From NCBI GenBank assembly GCA_963716115.1, contig CAVQSZ010000033.1:1-64000 (forward strand): a stretch of 64,000 nucleotides of DNA, given 5' to 3'. This document shows, piece after piece, positions 27,856 to 35,596 of the stretch; positions within the stretch are counted from its first letter, which is position 1, and each line of letters opens with the position of its first letter. The stretch is from AP-15 sp963716115. Its GTDB lineage: Bacteria; Pseudomonadota; Alphaproteobacteria; ATCC43930; CGMCC-115725. A model generated the notes under the pieces. That model made no database searches. It worked only from the letters and a program-made list of their open reading frames with translations, and was not told where the DNA came from. A program made the position numbers and the translations under genes.

Positions 27856-28605
27856 ATGGACGAGGACGCCGCCGCGGCGTCCGCGCCGGCGGCGGGCGCG
27901 GCTGAGGCCATGGCCGGTCCGGCGCGCGCGATCGGCCATGGCTTCGCCCGGCCCGAGCTGCTCAGGGAGGCGCTCACCCATCCGAGCGCGATGGTCCCGG
28001 AGCACCGCCGCGGGCGGCGGGCGCGGCCCGCGAGGGCAAGCTACGAGCGCCTGGAATTCCTCGGCGACCGGGTGCTGGGCTTGGTCGTCGCCGACCTCCT
28101 GTGGCGGCGGTTCGACAGCGAGCCGGAAGGGCATTTGACCCGGCGGCACGCCCACCTCGTGCGCCGCGAGGCGTTGGCGCGGGTCGCCGAGGCGATCGGG
28201 CTCGGCCGGCATCTGGTCTTCTCGCACGCCGAGGCGGCGGCGGGCGCCGCCGCCAATCCGGGGATCCTCGCCGACGCCTGCGAGGCGGTGATCGCGGCGA
28301 TCTATCTCGATGGCGGCCTCGATGCCGCCGCCGCCTTCATCCACCGCCTGTGGGAGCCGCTGCTGGCGGAGATGGACGGGCCGCCGCGCGACCCGAAGAC
28401 CGCGCTGCAGGAATGGGCGCAGGGACGCGGCCTGCCGCTGCCCGCCTACGCGCTGGTGGCGGCGAGCGGGCCCGACCATGCCCCGCTCTTTACCGTAGCG
28501 GTGAGCCTCCCCGGCCGGGACCCGGCGGTCGCCGCCGCCTCCTCGAAGCGCCTCGCCGAGGCGAAGGCCGCGGCGATGCTGCTCGACCGCCTCGCCGCCG
28601 GCTGA
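27856..28605 (+). CDS. rnc: Ribonuclease III
   Basis: RNase III cuts double-stranded RNA in rRNA and mRNA maturation. The 249-residue protein has the signature ERLEFLGDRVLGLVVADLL, the second acidic cluster ADACEAVIAAIYLDGG, and a C-terminal double-stranded RNA-binding domain (DPKTALQEWAQGRGLPLPAY, SSKRLAEAKAAAMLL). The N-terminal 18 residues are alanine-rich, so the ATG at 27910 (MAGPARAIG) is an alternative start. It comes directly after lepB. The era gene that usually follows rnc is absent; a metal transporter follows instead. Confidence 0.94.
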   Translation: MDEDAAAASAPAAGAAEAMAGPARAIGHGFARPELLREALTHPSAMVPEHRRGRRARPARASYERLEFLGDRVLGLVVADLLWRRFDSEPEGHLTRRHAHLVRREALARVAEAIGLGRHLVFSHAEAAAGAAANPGILADACEAVIAAIYLDGGLDAAAAFIHRLWEPLLAEMDGPPRDPKTALQEWAQGRGLPLPAYALVAASGPDHAPLFTVAVSLPGRDPAVAAASSKRLAEAKAAAMLLDRLAAG

Positions 28606-28606
28606 C

Positions 28607-28747
28607 TTGGCCCGGCCAGCCAGCCTCCAACGCGCCCGGGCGGCGCTCGAACGCGGCCTGATCGAGCAGAGCGTTCCCGAGCGGCTGGCCCGTGCGGCGC
28701 TGGCGGCGGCGCTCTTATGGCTCGCGATCTGGTGGGCTCTGGCATGA
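28607..28747 (+). CDS. Possible small membrane peptide between rnc and the transporter
   Basis: A TTG at 28607, two bases after the rnc stop, opens a 46-codon frame ending ALLWLAIWWALA. That is a good single membrane helix after an amphipathic N-terminal part (ARAALERGLIEQ). Its stop overlaps the ATG of the next gene (ATGA), which suggests coupling. The TTG start and lack of a known family keep confidence low. It could also be a chance frame in GC-rich DNA. Confidence 0.35.
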   Translation: MARPASLQRARAALERGLIEQSVPERLARAALAAALLWLAIWWALA

Positions 28748-29499
28748 GCATCGCCGCCGACAGCGCCGTCGTCCTGCGCGGCCTGACCTTGACCTATGAG
28801 CGCCACCCGGCGATCCATCACCTGAGCGGCGCCTTGGCGCGCGGCTCGCTGACCGCGATCGTCGGCCCCAACGGCGCCGGCAAGAGCACCCTGCTCAAGG
28901 GGATCGCCGGCCTGATGCGGCCCGCCGAAGGGGCGATCGAGCGCGCCGACCTCGGCCGCGGCGGCATCGCCTACCTGCCGCAGCACGCCGAGATCGAGCG
29001 GCGCTTCCCGATCTCGGTGCTCGACGCGGTTCTGCTCGGCCACTGGCGGCGGATCGGCTGGGCCGCGGGCCTGACCCGGACGCAGCGCGACGCGGCGCGG
29101 CGGGCGCTCGCCGCGGTCGGCCTCGAAGGCTTCGAGCGGCGGCCGATCGAGACCTTGTCGGTCGGCCAGTTTCAGCGCGTCCTGTTCGCCCGGCTGATGG
29201 TGCAGGACGCCGAGCTCATTCTGCTCGACGAGCCGTTCGGGGCGGTCGACTGGCGGACCAGCGAGGATTTGCTTGGCCTGGTCGCGGCCTGGCACCGCGA
29301 GCGCCGCACCGTCGCCGCCGTGCTGCACGACCTCGACCAGGTCCGCGGCCATTTTCCCGAGACCCTGCTGATCGCCCGCGAATGCGTCGCCTGGGGCGAG
29401 ACGCCGGCGGTGCTGACGGCGGACAATCTGCGCCGCGCCCGCGATATGTCCGAGGCCTGGTCGGCCGAGGCCGGGGACTGCCGTCGGGAGCCGTCATGA
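28744..29499 (+). CDS. Metal-ion (Zn/Mn type) ABC transporter ATPase
   Basis: This 251-residue ATPase has Walker A (GPNGAGKSTLLKG), Q-loop (YLPQHAEI), signature LSVGQFQRVLFARLM, Walker B (LILLDEPFGAVDW) and a switch histidine (VLHDLDQV). LSVGQ in place of LSGGQ is a small variation. The sequence, especially FQRVLFARLM followed by HDLDQVRGHFPETLLIA, resembles the AztA/ZnuC group of zinc importers. It pairs with the ABC-3 type permease 94 bases downstream. No binding protein gene is present in the window, so the system is either completed elsewhere or lacks it. Confidence 0.88.
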   Translation: MSIAADSAVVLRGLTLTYERHPAIHHLSGALARGSLTAIVGPNGAGKSTLLKGIAGLMRPAEGAIERADLGRGGIAYLPQHAEIERRFPISVLDAVLLGHWRRIGWAAGLTRTQRDAARRALAAVGLEGFERRPIETLSVGQFQRVLFARLMVQDAELILLDEPFGAVDWRTSEDLLGLVAAWHRERRTVAAVLHDLDQVRGHFPETLLIARECVAWGETPAVLTADNLRRARDMSEAWSAEAGDCRREPS

Positions 29500-29538
29500 G
29501 GCGCGCAGTTGCGCGAGCCCCGACCTCGCCGGCGCCTT

Positions 29539-29562
29539 CCTCCCCGGCAGCTGCCGGGGAGG
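29539..29562. other. 24-bp perfect palindrome between transporter genes
   Basis: The two 12-base arms (CCTCCCCGGCAG and its complement) meet without a loop. It belongs to the GC-rich CCCCGGCAGCTGCCGGGG type of dispersed intergenic element, and lies in the gap between the ATPase and permease genes. It could form a hairpin in the mRNA that weakens expression of the permease relative to the ATPase. Confidence 0.6.
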
Positions 29563-29593
29563 GCCGGGACGGGGGCCGGCGCGGAACCCGGCG

Positions 29594-30466
29594 ATGACCC
29601 TCTACGACGCCGCCCTCGGCCCCTTCGCCGAGTTCGCCTTCATGCGCCGGGCGCTGGTCGGCTGCCTCGCGCTGTCGCTCGGCTGCGGGCCGATCGGCAC
29701 GATCCTGGTGATCCGCCGGATGAGCCTGATGGGCGACGCGCTGTCGCATGCGGTGCTGCCCGGCGCGGCGCTGGGGTTCATCCTCGCCGGGCTGTCATTG
29801 CCGGCGATGAGCCTGGGCGGCGTCGCGGCCGGGCTCGTCGTGGCGCTGCTGTCGGGGCTGGTGACGCGGCTCACGCCATTGCGCGAGGATGCGAGCTTCG
29901 CCGCCTTCTATCTGATCTCGCTGGCGCTGGGCGTGCTGCTGGTGTCGACCCACGGCAGCAACATCGACCTGTTGCACCTGCTGTTCGGCTCGATCCTGGC
30001 GGTCGACGACGCGGCGCTGATCCTGATCGGGGGCATCGCGACGGTGAGCCTGCTGCTGCTCGCGGTCATCTACCGGCCGCTCGTCGTCGAGTGCTTCGAC
30101 CCCTTCTTTCTGCGCGCGGTCGGCGGCCGCGGCGGGCTCGTCCATACGCTGTTCCTGACCCTGGTCGTCTTGAACCTGGTCGCCGGCTTTCAGGCGCTCG
30201 GCACCCTGATGGCGGTCGGGCTGATGATGCTGCCGGCGGCGGCGGCGCGGTTCTGGGTGCGCGAGCTGTGGTCGCTGAGCGCCGCGAGCAGCGCATTCGC
30301 GCTGGCTTCGGCCTTTATCGGCCTGCTCTTGTCCTACCACCTCGACCTGCCCTCCGGTCCGGCGATCGTGCTGGTCGCCGGGCTCGGCTATGTCGCCTCG
30401 GTGCTGCTCGGCCCGCGCGACAGCCTGCGCGCGCTCTATTTCCGCCGCGGCCATCTCGAGGCCTAG
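29594..30466 (+). CDS. Metal-ion ABC transporter permease (ABC-3 family)
   Basis: This 290-residue permease has about eight membrane helices. The family pattern is clear: RMSLMGDALSHAVLPGAALG near the N-terminus, and VAGFQALGTLMAVGLMMLPA followed by ARFW in the middle. ZnuB/AztB-type proteins form the channel for zinc or manganese import together with the ATPase just upstream. No gene follows it closely; the next 317 bases carry the control region of a PEP-CTERM gene. Confidence 0.9.
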   Translation: MTLYDAALGPFAEFAFMRRALVGCLALSLGCGPIGTILVIRRMSLMGDALSHAVLPGAALGFILAGLSLPAMSLGGVAAGLVVALLSGLVTRLTPLREDASFAAFYLISLALGVLLVSTHGSNIDLLHLLFGSILAVDDAALILIGGIATVSLLLLAVIYRPLVVECFDPFFLRAVGGRGGLVHTLFLTLVVLNLVAGFQALGTLMAVGLMMLPAAAARFWVRELWSLSAASSAFALASAFIGLLLSYHLDLPSGPAIVLVAGLGYVASVLLGPRDSLRALYFRRGHLEA

Positions 30467-30572
30467 CAACGACCTCTGGCGAATGGGCGGCGCGCCACTC
30501 GCGGCTGATCGGCGCGTTCGCCCGCTGTGTCCGTTCGGTGAGGTGAGCGGCCGCTGCCGCCTCTGCCGCTCC

Positions 30573-30589
30573 GTCGGAGAATTTTACAC
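30573..30589 (+). promoter_or_regulatory. Upstream activator-like site, distal copy
   Basis: GTCGGAGAATTTTACAC matches the motif at 30661-30677 at 13 of 17 positions in the same orientation. It is centred about 160 bases before the -12 element. This spacing suits an enhancer-binding activator of sigma-54. Confidence 0.45.
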
Positions 30590-30660
30590 CGAGTTCGCTA
30601 GACGGGACTGCAATAGGATTATAAGTCAATAACTTAATATACGTTTATCTTATTAGCGGT

Positions 30661-30677
30661 GTCGGGAATTCTTACAC
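30661..30677 (+). promoter_or_regulatory. Upstream activator-like site, proximal copy
   Basis: GTCGGGAATTCTTACAC, preceded by T, forms a partial dyad TGT-N11-ACA around GAATTC. It is the second copy of the motif at 30573 and lies 88 bases from it, about eight helical turns. It is centred about 73 bases before the -12 element. Confidence 0.5.
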
Positions 30678-30727
30678 TCTCCGTCGAGAAGATGCGCAGG
30701 CTATCAATTCACCAACTACTTAGAGTT

Positions 30728-30742
30728 TGGCATAATTATTGC
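30728..30742 (+). promoter_or_regulatory. Sigma-54 (-24/-12) promoter
   Basis: TGGCATAATTATTGC has the invariant GG and GC with exactly ten bases between them, matching the RpoN consensus TGGCACG-N4-TTGC. It lies 41 bases before the ATG at 30784. Sigma-54 control is known for PEP-CTERM genes in several proteobacteria. Confidence 0.75.
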
Positions 30743-30783
30743 CTGAGTAAATCCGAAAACAAGCTGCGCAGGGAGCTGCGAAC

Positions 30784-31396
30784 ATGTTCGAGCGGATCGC
30801 TGTCGCGCTGACCTGCTGCCTGCTGGGCGGTTGCCGCACCGAACCCCTCCGCAGCGGTCCCGCTTCCGGTGCTGACAGCGGGCTCCGCCACCGTCGATGT
30901 CGGCGACGTCTTTGCCATCCCGGTCACGATCACCAATGTCGCGGGCCTCACTTCCTTCCAATTCGACCTCGCCTTCGACCCGACGATCATCACGGCTCTG
31001 GGCTTCACCGATATCGGCACCGACTTCGAGGCGGCGGCGACCAGCGGCGGCGGCTTTTTGACCGGCATCACCGGCTTTATCGACGACACGACCGGATTGT
31101 TGAGCGGCATCGCCAATTCGATCAGCGGGCTCGTCACCGGCAACGGGCTGACACCCGGGGGCAGCGTCGTTGACATCGAGTTCCAGGCCCTGGCAGCGGG
31201 GGTCTCGCCACTGACCCTGTCGAACGCCTTTCTGACCGACAACGGGGCGCCGCTGTCTTCGGACAATGGCGATTTCCTGCTGCAGAACGGCCAGGCAGCC
31301 GTCATCGGGCCGGCTCCGGTGCCCGAGCCGGGGACATTGCTTTTGTTGACCCTGGCGCTCGCCTTTGCATTTTGGGTTCATCGAGGGAGGAGAACC
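30784..31396 (+). CDS. PEP-CTERM protein with cohesin-type domain, frameshift in signal peptide
   Basis: The ATG at 30784 begins a signal peptide (MFERIAVALTCCLLG). One extra G near 30828 then shifts the frame; the next frame continues VAAPNPSAAVPLPVLTAGSA and on into a cohesin-like domain (VFAIPVTITNVAGLTSFQFD, LAFDPTIITALGFTDIG). The protein ends with the sorting signal VPEPGTLLLLTLALAF and WVHRGRR. Such proteins are exported and processed by exosortase. In the sequence as given there is no stop after the PEP-CTERM tail: the frame runs straight into the next gene. A one-base indel in the arginine-rich tail would restore a stop at the ATGA of the next start. Confidence 0.75.
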
Positions 31397-31942
31397 ATGA
31401 AACATTCGATTCCGGCGCTCGCCGTTGCCGCAACGCTGGCCCTCGGCAACAGCCCGGCCGGCGCCCAGCTGTTCCAGAACGGGCCCTATTACGCCAGCCC
31501 GTCCTGGGATCAGCAGATACCGGCGGCGCAGCGCTTCGTCGTGCTGTCGAACTGGGGCAATGCCGCGGTGCTGGACCGTGAGACGGGCCTGGTGTGGGAG
31601 CGCAGCCCGAGCCCCGAGCTGCTTGTTTGGTCGGACGCCCTGACGTTATGTCATGTGCTTGCCGTGGGCAATCGGCTGGGCTGGCGGCTGCCGAGCGTTG
31701 AAGAGCTGGCCAGCCTGGTGGATCCGACGCAGACGCCCGCGCTGCCGGCAGGCCATCCCTTTCGGAATATTCAGGACGGTAGGGAGCAGTTTTACTGGAC
31801 TGCGACTCAATTCGAAACTGATGGGACATTTGGTTATGTCGTCAACTTTGATGGTAGAGGAGTGGCGGCCACCGGCAAGTCCAACTCACGCAACCGCTGG
31901 TGCGTTCGAGGGAGCTCGAGCGTTTCGAACCCGCCCTATTGA
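31397..31942 (+). CDS. Exported DUF1566 (Lcl C-terminal domain) protein
   Basis: The start at 31397 has a strong ribosome site (GGGAGGAG) and begins a signal peptide (MKHSIPALAVAATLALGNS then PAGAQ). The body is the DUF1566 fold: WSDALTLCHVLAVGNRLGWR, LPSVEELASLVDPTQ, FYWTATQF and NSRNRWCVRG. This C-type-lectin-like domain is common in surface proteins. The upstream PEP-CTERM frame is continuous with this one, so a fusion is possible on paper; the internal ribosome site and signal peptide argue for two proteins. Both would be driven by the sigma-54 promoter. Confidence 0.78.
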   Translation: MKHSIPALAVAATLALGNSPAGAQLFQNGPYYASPSWDQQIPAAQRFVVLSNWGNAAVLDRETGLVWERSPSPELLVWSDALTLCHVLAVGNRLGWRLPSVEELASLVDPTQTPALPAGHPFRNIQDGREQFYWTATQFETDGTFGYVVNFDGRGVAATGKSNSRNRWCVRGSSSVSNPPY

Positions 31943-32100
31943 CGCGGCCACGCCGGCTGCCCGGCCGGCCACCGAAAACCTCGTGCGACAGGCAAAAGCA
32001 CGGTGTTGAACGGCGCAGCTCGGCGCTTGGCGCAGTGCCCTTATGGCGTCGCCATAGAGGCTCACGCTGCCGCCGTCTTCCCCCGCGCCGGCGCACGGGA

Positions 32101-32544
32101 TCAGTCGGACCCTAAGCCTGCCGTCGGCTCCTCGACGGCGACACCCAGCTCCCTCGCGGCGATCGCCAGCCGCCGGTCGAGGGTGACGAGGGTAGCATCG
32201 AGGCGCCGGGCGATCGCGAGATGCAGGGCGTCCGGCGCCCGCAGCCGCAGATCGAAGCGCCGGGCATAAATATAGGCGAGCCGGGCATCGGAAGCCCCGA
32301 TGTCGACCGGCAAGGTCATCGCCGCGCGCCAAGCGTCGAAGTCCGCCAGACGAGCAGACGCGTCGGCGTTGGTCAGCAAGGCCATTCGAACAAGGCGGGA
32401 CAGGGCCGATGCGACTTCGGCCGCAGCGAAATCACTGATCAGCAATTCCCGATCATCGGCGCCGAGACAGTCATAAACGGCCTCGGTGGCCGCCTCGGCG
32501 ATCAGCGTCGGCAGCAAGACACTGGTGTCGAGATAGGCGCTCAA
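32101..32544 (-). CDS. vapC: PIN-domain toxin (VapC type)
   Basis: This PIN-domain RNase of about 147 residues has the four acidic residues of the active site in context: AYLDTSVLL, FAAAEVASALSR, LRAPDALHLAIA and LVTLDRRLAI. The likely start is a TTG at 32544 that overlaps the stop of the upstream antitoxin gene. A longer frame exists but its added residues are only the antitoxin region read out of frame. VapC toxins cut tRNA or rRNA. Confidence 0.85.
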   Translation of the reverse strand: MSAYLDTSVLLPTLIAEAATEAVYDCLGADDRELLISDFAAAEVASALSRLVRMALLTNADASARLADFDAWRAAMTLPVDIGASDARLAYIYARRFDLRLRAPDALHLAIARRLDATLVTLDRRLAIAARELGVAVEEPTAGLGSD

Positions 32545-32789
32545 TCCTCTTTCGACTCGTACAGGAGATCGAGGATCTCGACCGATGTTAAGCCGACGCC
32601 CGGTCGGGCGCGGGTTCGAGCGCGGAGCCACTCGTGAGCTCCGCTGGCCGGGGCCGCCCGCGGCGATGCAGGCCTGAGCTCGACGACAGGCTTACCGCGC
32701 CGGGTGATGATCACCTCCTCGCCGGCGAGGGCCTTGTCGATCAGGCTGGGAAGCCGGTTCTTTGCTTCGGCGACGCTGAAAACGGTCAT
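32541..32789 (-). CDS. vapB: Phd/YefM-type antitoxin paired with the PIN toxin
   Basis: The 82-residue protein begins MTVFSVAEAKNRLPSLIDKA and continues EEVIITRRGKPVVELRPA, the Phd/YefM DNA-binding fold. The C-terminal part (SVEILDLLYESKED) would wrap the toxin. The ATG at 32789 is chosen because it starts the family pattern; the frame is open further upstream. It overlaps the PIN gene by four bases. The pair lies between a PEP-CTERM/DUF1566 locus and an M81 peptidase gene and is unrelated to either. Confidence 0.85.
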   Translation of the reverse strand: MTVFSVAEAKNRLPSLIDKALAGEEVIITRRGKPVVELRPASPRAAPASGAHEWLRARTRARPGVGLTSVEILDLLYESKED

Positions 32790-32901
32790 CGATCGATTCG
32801 CTGCTATCCGGCTAACTATATAGCCATTGGGCGAAAACATCCAGGCTCGTGCGCGCGCCGGCAACGCGTTATCGTGATCCAAGCCCACTGGAGTTCCCGG
32901 C

Positions 32902-34383
32902 ATGCGCCTGTTGATCGCGATGATGAAGCACGAGACCAACACGTTCTCGCCGGTGCCGACGCCGCTCGCGCGCTTTGGCCCGCTTTACGGCGAGGCCGCC
33001 GCGCGCGCCTATCGCGGCACCGGCAGCGGGCTCGGCGCCTATCTCGACCTGGCCGGGCGCGAGGGGGCCGAGCTGGTCCTGCCGATCGCCGCCGGCGCCC
33101 CGCCGAGCCGGCCGGTCGAGGACGCCGCCTACCGGCACATGACCGATACGATCCTCGAGGCGGCCGCGCGCGGCGGCTTCGACGGCATCATGCTCGACCT
33201 GCACGGCGCCATGGTCACCGAAAGCCTGGAGGACGGCGAGGGCCAGTTCTTGAAGCGCCTGCGCGCGATCGACCCGAAGACCCCGATCGCCGTCTCGCTC
33301 GACATGCACGCCAACCTCTATGACGAGATCGTCGCCAACGCGACCGTCGTCGCCGGCTACCGCACCTACCCGCACATCGACACCTATGAGACGGCCCTGC
33401 TCGCCGGCCAGATCCTGCTGCGGGCGATCCGCGGCGAGGTGAAGCCGGTCATGGCCTGGGGCAACGCGCCGATGCTGCCCCATGTCATGCGCCAGGGCAC
33501 CGACGACCATCCGAACCAGGAACTCCAGCGCCGCTGCGCCGCGATGGCCGCCGAGGGCGCCCTGGCCGCCAGCCTCTTCACCGGCTTCCCGCATGCCGAC
33601 ATCAAGAATGCCGGGTTGAGCGCGGTGGTGGTGACCGACGGCGACAGGAAGCTCGCCGAGGATCTGCGCGACGAGCTCCTGGACCGCGCCTGGGTCGAGC
33701 GCGAGGCCTTTGTCTACAAGCTCGAGCCGTTGGCGCAGTCGGTCGCGCGCGCCAAGGCGATGGCGCCGGGCCGGCCCGGCGAGGGGCCGATCGTGCTGCT
33801 CGACCATTACGACAATTGCGCCTCCGGCGGCACGATGGACACGACCGCGGCATTGGCCGAGATCCTGCGCCAGGGCCTCGAAGACGTGGCCGCCTTTGCG
33901 ATCTACGATCCCGAGGCGGTGCAGCAGGCGATCGCGGCCGGGATCGGCACAAGGATCACGCTCTCGATCGGCGGCAAGTTCAAGATGCCCGCGATCCCGG
34001 CCGAGAGCCCGCCGCTCACCGTGACCGCCACGGTCAAGACCATCTCCGACGGCCGCTTCCGGAACCGCGGGCCGATGGGGCGTGGGGTGCGGATGGACAT
34101 GGGGCCGTCGGTCGTGCTCGACACCGGGCCGGTCGAGATCGTGCTGATCTCGCGCCATGTCGAGCCGTCCGATTTGAATTGCCTCACGAGCCTCGGCATC
34201 GACCCCTCGCAAAAGCGCTACGTCATGCTGAAAAGCCGGATCCATTGGCGCGCCGGGCTCGGCAGTCTCGCAAAGGCCGTCGTCGACTGCGCCGGGGTCG
34301 GCGTGTGCACCTCGGATTACAGCCAGCTCGACTTCCAGAAGGTCCGCCGCCCGATCTTCCCGCTCGACCTCGCCAACCGCTGA
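32902..34383 (+). CDS. M81 family metallopeptidase, MlrC type
   Basis: The 493-residue protein resembles microcystinase C: an N-terminal half with MRLLIAMMKHETNTFSPVPT, GIMLDLHGAMV and SLDMHANLYDEIV, then GYRTYPHIDTYETA, and a C-terminal domain with PIVLLDHYDNCASGGTMDTT. These histidines and aspartates are the metal ligands of the family. MlrC cleaves linear peptides from microcystin breakdown, but most relatives in soil bacteria have unknown substrates. No mlrA, mlrB or mlrD is nearby, so a general peptide or amide hydrolase is the safer reading. The frame is intact. Confidence 0.9.
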   Translation: MRLLIAMMKHETNTFSPVPTPLARFGPLYGEAAARAYRGTGSGLGAYLDLAGREGAELVLPIAAGAPPSRPVEDAAYRHMTDTILEAAARGGFDGIMLDLHGAMVTESLEDGEGQFLKRLRAIDPKTPIAVSLDMHANLYDEIVANATVVAGYRTYPHIDTYETALLAGQILLRAIRGEVKPVMAWGNAPMLPHVMRQGTDDHPNQELQRRCAAMAAEGALAASLFTGFPHADIKNAGLSAVVVTDGDRKLAEDLRDELLDRAWVEREAFVYKLEPLAQSVARAKAMAPGRPGEGPIVLLDHYDNCASGGTMDTTAALAEILRQGLEDVAAFAIYDPEAVQQAIAAGIGTRITLSIGGKFKMPAIPAESPPLTVTATVKTISDGRFRNRGPMGRGVRMDMGPSVVLDTGPVEIVLISRHVEPSDLNCLTSLGIDPSQKRYVMLKSRIHWRAGLGSLAKAVVDCAGVGVCTSDYSQLDFQKVRRPIFPLDLANR

Positions 34384-34405
34384 CGCCTGCGCCCGACCCG
34401 ATTTT

Positions 34406-34442
34406 CGATTTGCCCGATTTCGATTTGCCCGATTTCGATTTG
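34406..34442. repeat. 15-bp tandem repeat after the M81 gene
   Basis: The unit CGATTTGCCCGATTT is present two and a half times between the M81 stop (34383) and ada. Confidence 0.85.
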
Positions 34443-34519
34443 AAAGCAAGCGCCGGAGTGTGCAGCCGGGGGCGAGGGGCCAGATTGGGCGCACGATATC
34501 AGGATCGGAAGGATTGGCG

Positions 34520-35596
34520 ATGCGTGCCCTCGCTTTGGAAGCTCCGATGACGTCGACCGCGCCCGACCCTCGCTGGGCCCGGGTCGCCGCCCGCGACCGC
34601 ACGGCCGATGGCGAGTTCTTCTATTCGGTCGAGACCACCGGGGTCTATTGCCGCCCCTCGTGCCCGTCGCGGACGCCCAACCCGAAGAATGTCCGCTTTC
34701 ACCAGACCGCCGCCGCGGCCGTCGCGGCGGGGTTCCGGCCGTGCCGGCGGTGCCGGCCCGATCAGCCGGCGCTGCGCGAGCGGCACGCCGCCGCGGCGGC
34801 GCGCGCGTGCCGGCTGATCGAGCAGGCCGACGAGACGCCGAGGCTGGCGGAGCTCGCCGCGGCGGCCGGCCTCAGCGCCTCTTATTTTCACCGCGTGTTC
34901 AAGGCGGCCGCCGGCGTGACGCCCCGGCAATACGCCGCCGCGCACCGCACCAACCGGGTTCGCGAACGCCTCGCCAACAGCGCCAGCGTGACCGAAGCGA
35001 TCTACCAGGCCGGCTTCAACTCGAGCAGCCGCTTCTACGAGGCTTCGGACGGGATGCTGGGCATGACCCCGCGCAGCTATCGCGCCGGCGGCGCCGACGC
35101 CGAGATCCGCTTCGCCGTCGGCGAATGCTCGCTCGGCTCGATCCTCGTCGCGCGCAGCGAGAAGGGCGTGTGCGCCATCCTGATCGGGGACGACCCGGAG
35201 GCGCTGCTGCGCGACCTGCAGGATCGCTTCCCGCGCGCCCGCCTGATCGGCGGCGACGGCGGGTTCGAGCAGCTTGTCGCCCGCGTCGTCGGCCTGGTCG
35301 AGGCGCCGCGCCTCGGCCTCGACCTGCCTCTCGATGTGCGCGGCACCGCCTTTCAGCGGCGGGTCTGGCAGGCGCTGCGCGAAATCCCGGCCGGCGCGAC
35401 GGTCAGCTATGCCGAGCTCGCCAGGCGCATCGGCGCGCCGCAATCGGTGCGCGCCGTCGCCGGCGCCTGTGCGGCCAACCCGCTCGCCGTGGCGATCCCC
35501 TGCCACCGCGTGGTGCGGACCGACGGCGCGCTGTCGGGCTATCGCTGGGGGGTCGAGCGCAAGCGGGCGCTGCTCGCCCGCGAGGCCTCGGCATGA
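34520..35596 (+). CDS. ada: Bifunctional DNA repair protein Ada
   Basis: Ada removes methyl groups from DNA phosphotriesters and from O6-methylguanine, and activates the adaptive response. The 358-residue protein has the N-terminal zinc site C44, C48, C75, C78 (GVYCRPSCPS, FRPCRRCRPD), with C44 the expected methyl acceptor; an AraC-type helix-turn-helix (LAELAAAAGLSASYFHRVFK); and the methyltransferase domain with C328 in PCHRVV. A ribosome site GGAAGG precedes the ATG at 34520. Its stop overlaps the start of a 2OG oxygenase gene, so both are made together on alkylation damage. Confidence 0.95.
   Translation: MRALALEAPMTSTAPDPRWARVAARDRTADGEFFYSVETTGVYCRPSCPSRTPNPKNVRFHQTAAAAVAAGFRPCRRCRPDQPALRERHAAAAARACRLIEQADETPRLAELAAAAGLSASYFHRVFKAAAGVTPRQYAAAHRTNRVRERLANSASVTEAIYQAGFNSSSRFYEASDGMLGMTPRSYRAGGADAEIRFAVGECSLGSILVARSEKGVCAILIGDDPEALLRDLQDRFPRARLIGGDGGFEQLVARVVGLVEAPRLGLDLPLDVRGTAFQRRVWQALREIPAGATVSYAELARRIGAPQSVRAVAGACAANPLAVAIPCHRVVRTDGALSGYRWGVERKRALLAREASA

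Larger units (their letters stand above)
30467..30783. other. Intergenic region, AT-rich, with control sites
   Basis: There is no coding frame I trust in this stretch. About 30580-30760 is strikingly AT-rich for this window. It contains two related 17-bp motifs and a sigma-54 type promoter, listed separately, that point to the PEP-CTERM gene downstream. Confidence 0.6.

Noticed and set aside
28744..30466. A full znuABC or aztABCD operon
   Set aside because: Only the ATPase and the permease are present. No binding protein or metallochaperone gene is near, so I did not assign those gene names.
32902..34383. A microcystin degradation (mlr) cluster
   Set aside because: Only an MlrC-like M81 protein is here. 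mlrA, mlrB and mlrD are absent, and M81 proteins are widespread in bacteria that do not degrade microcystin.
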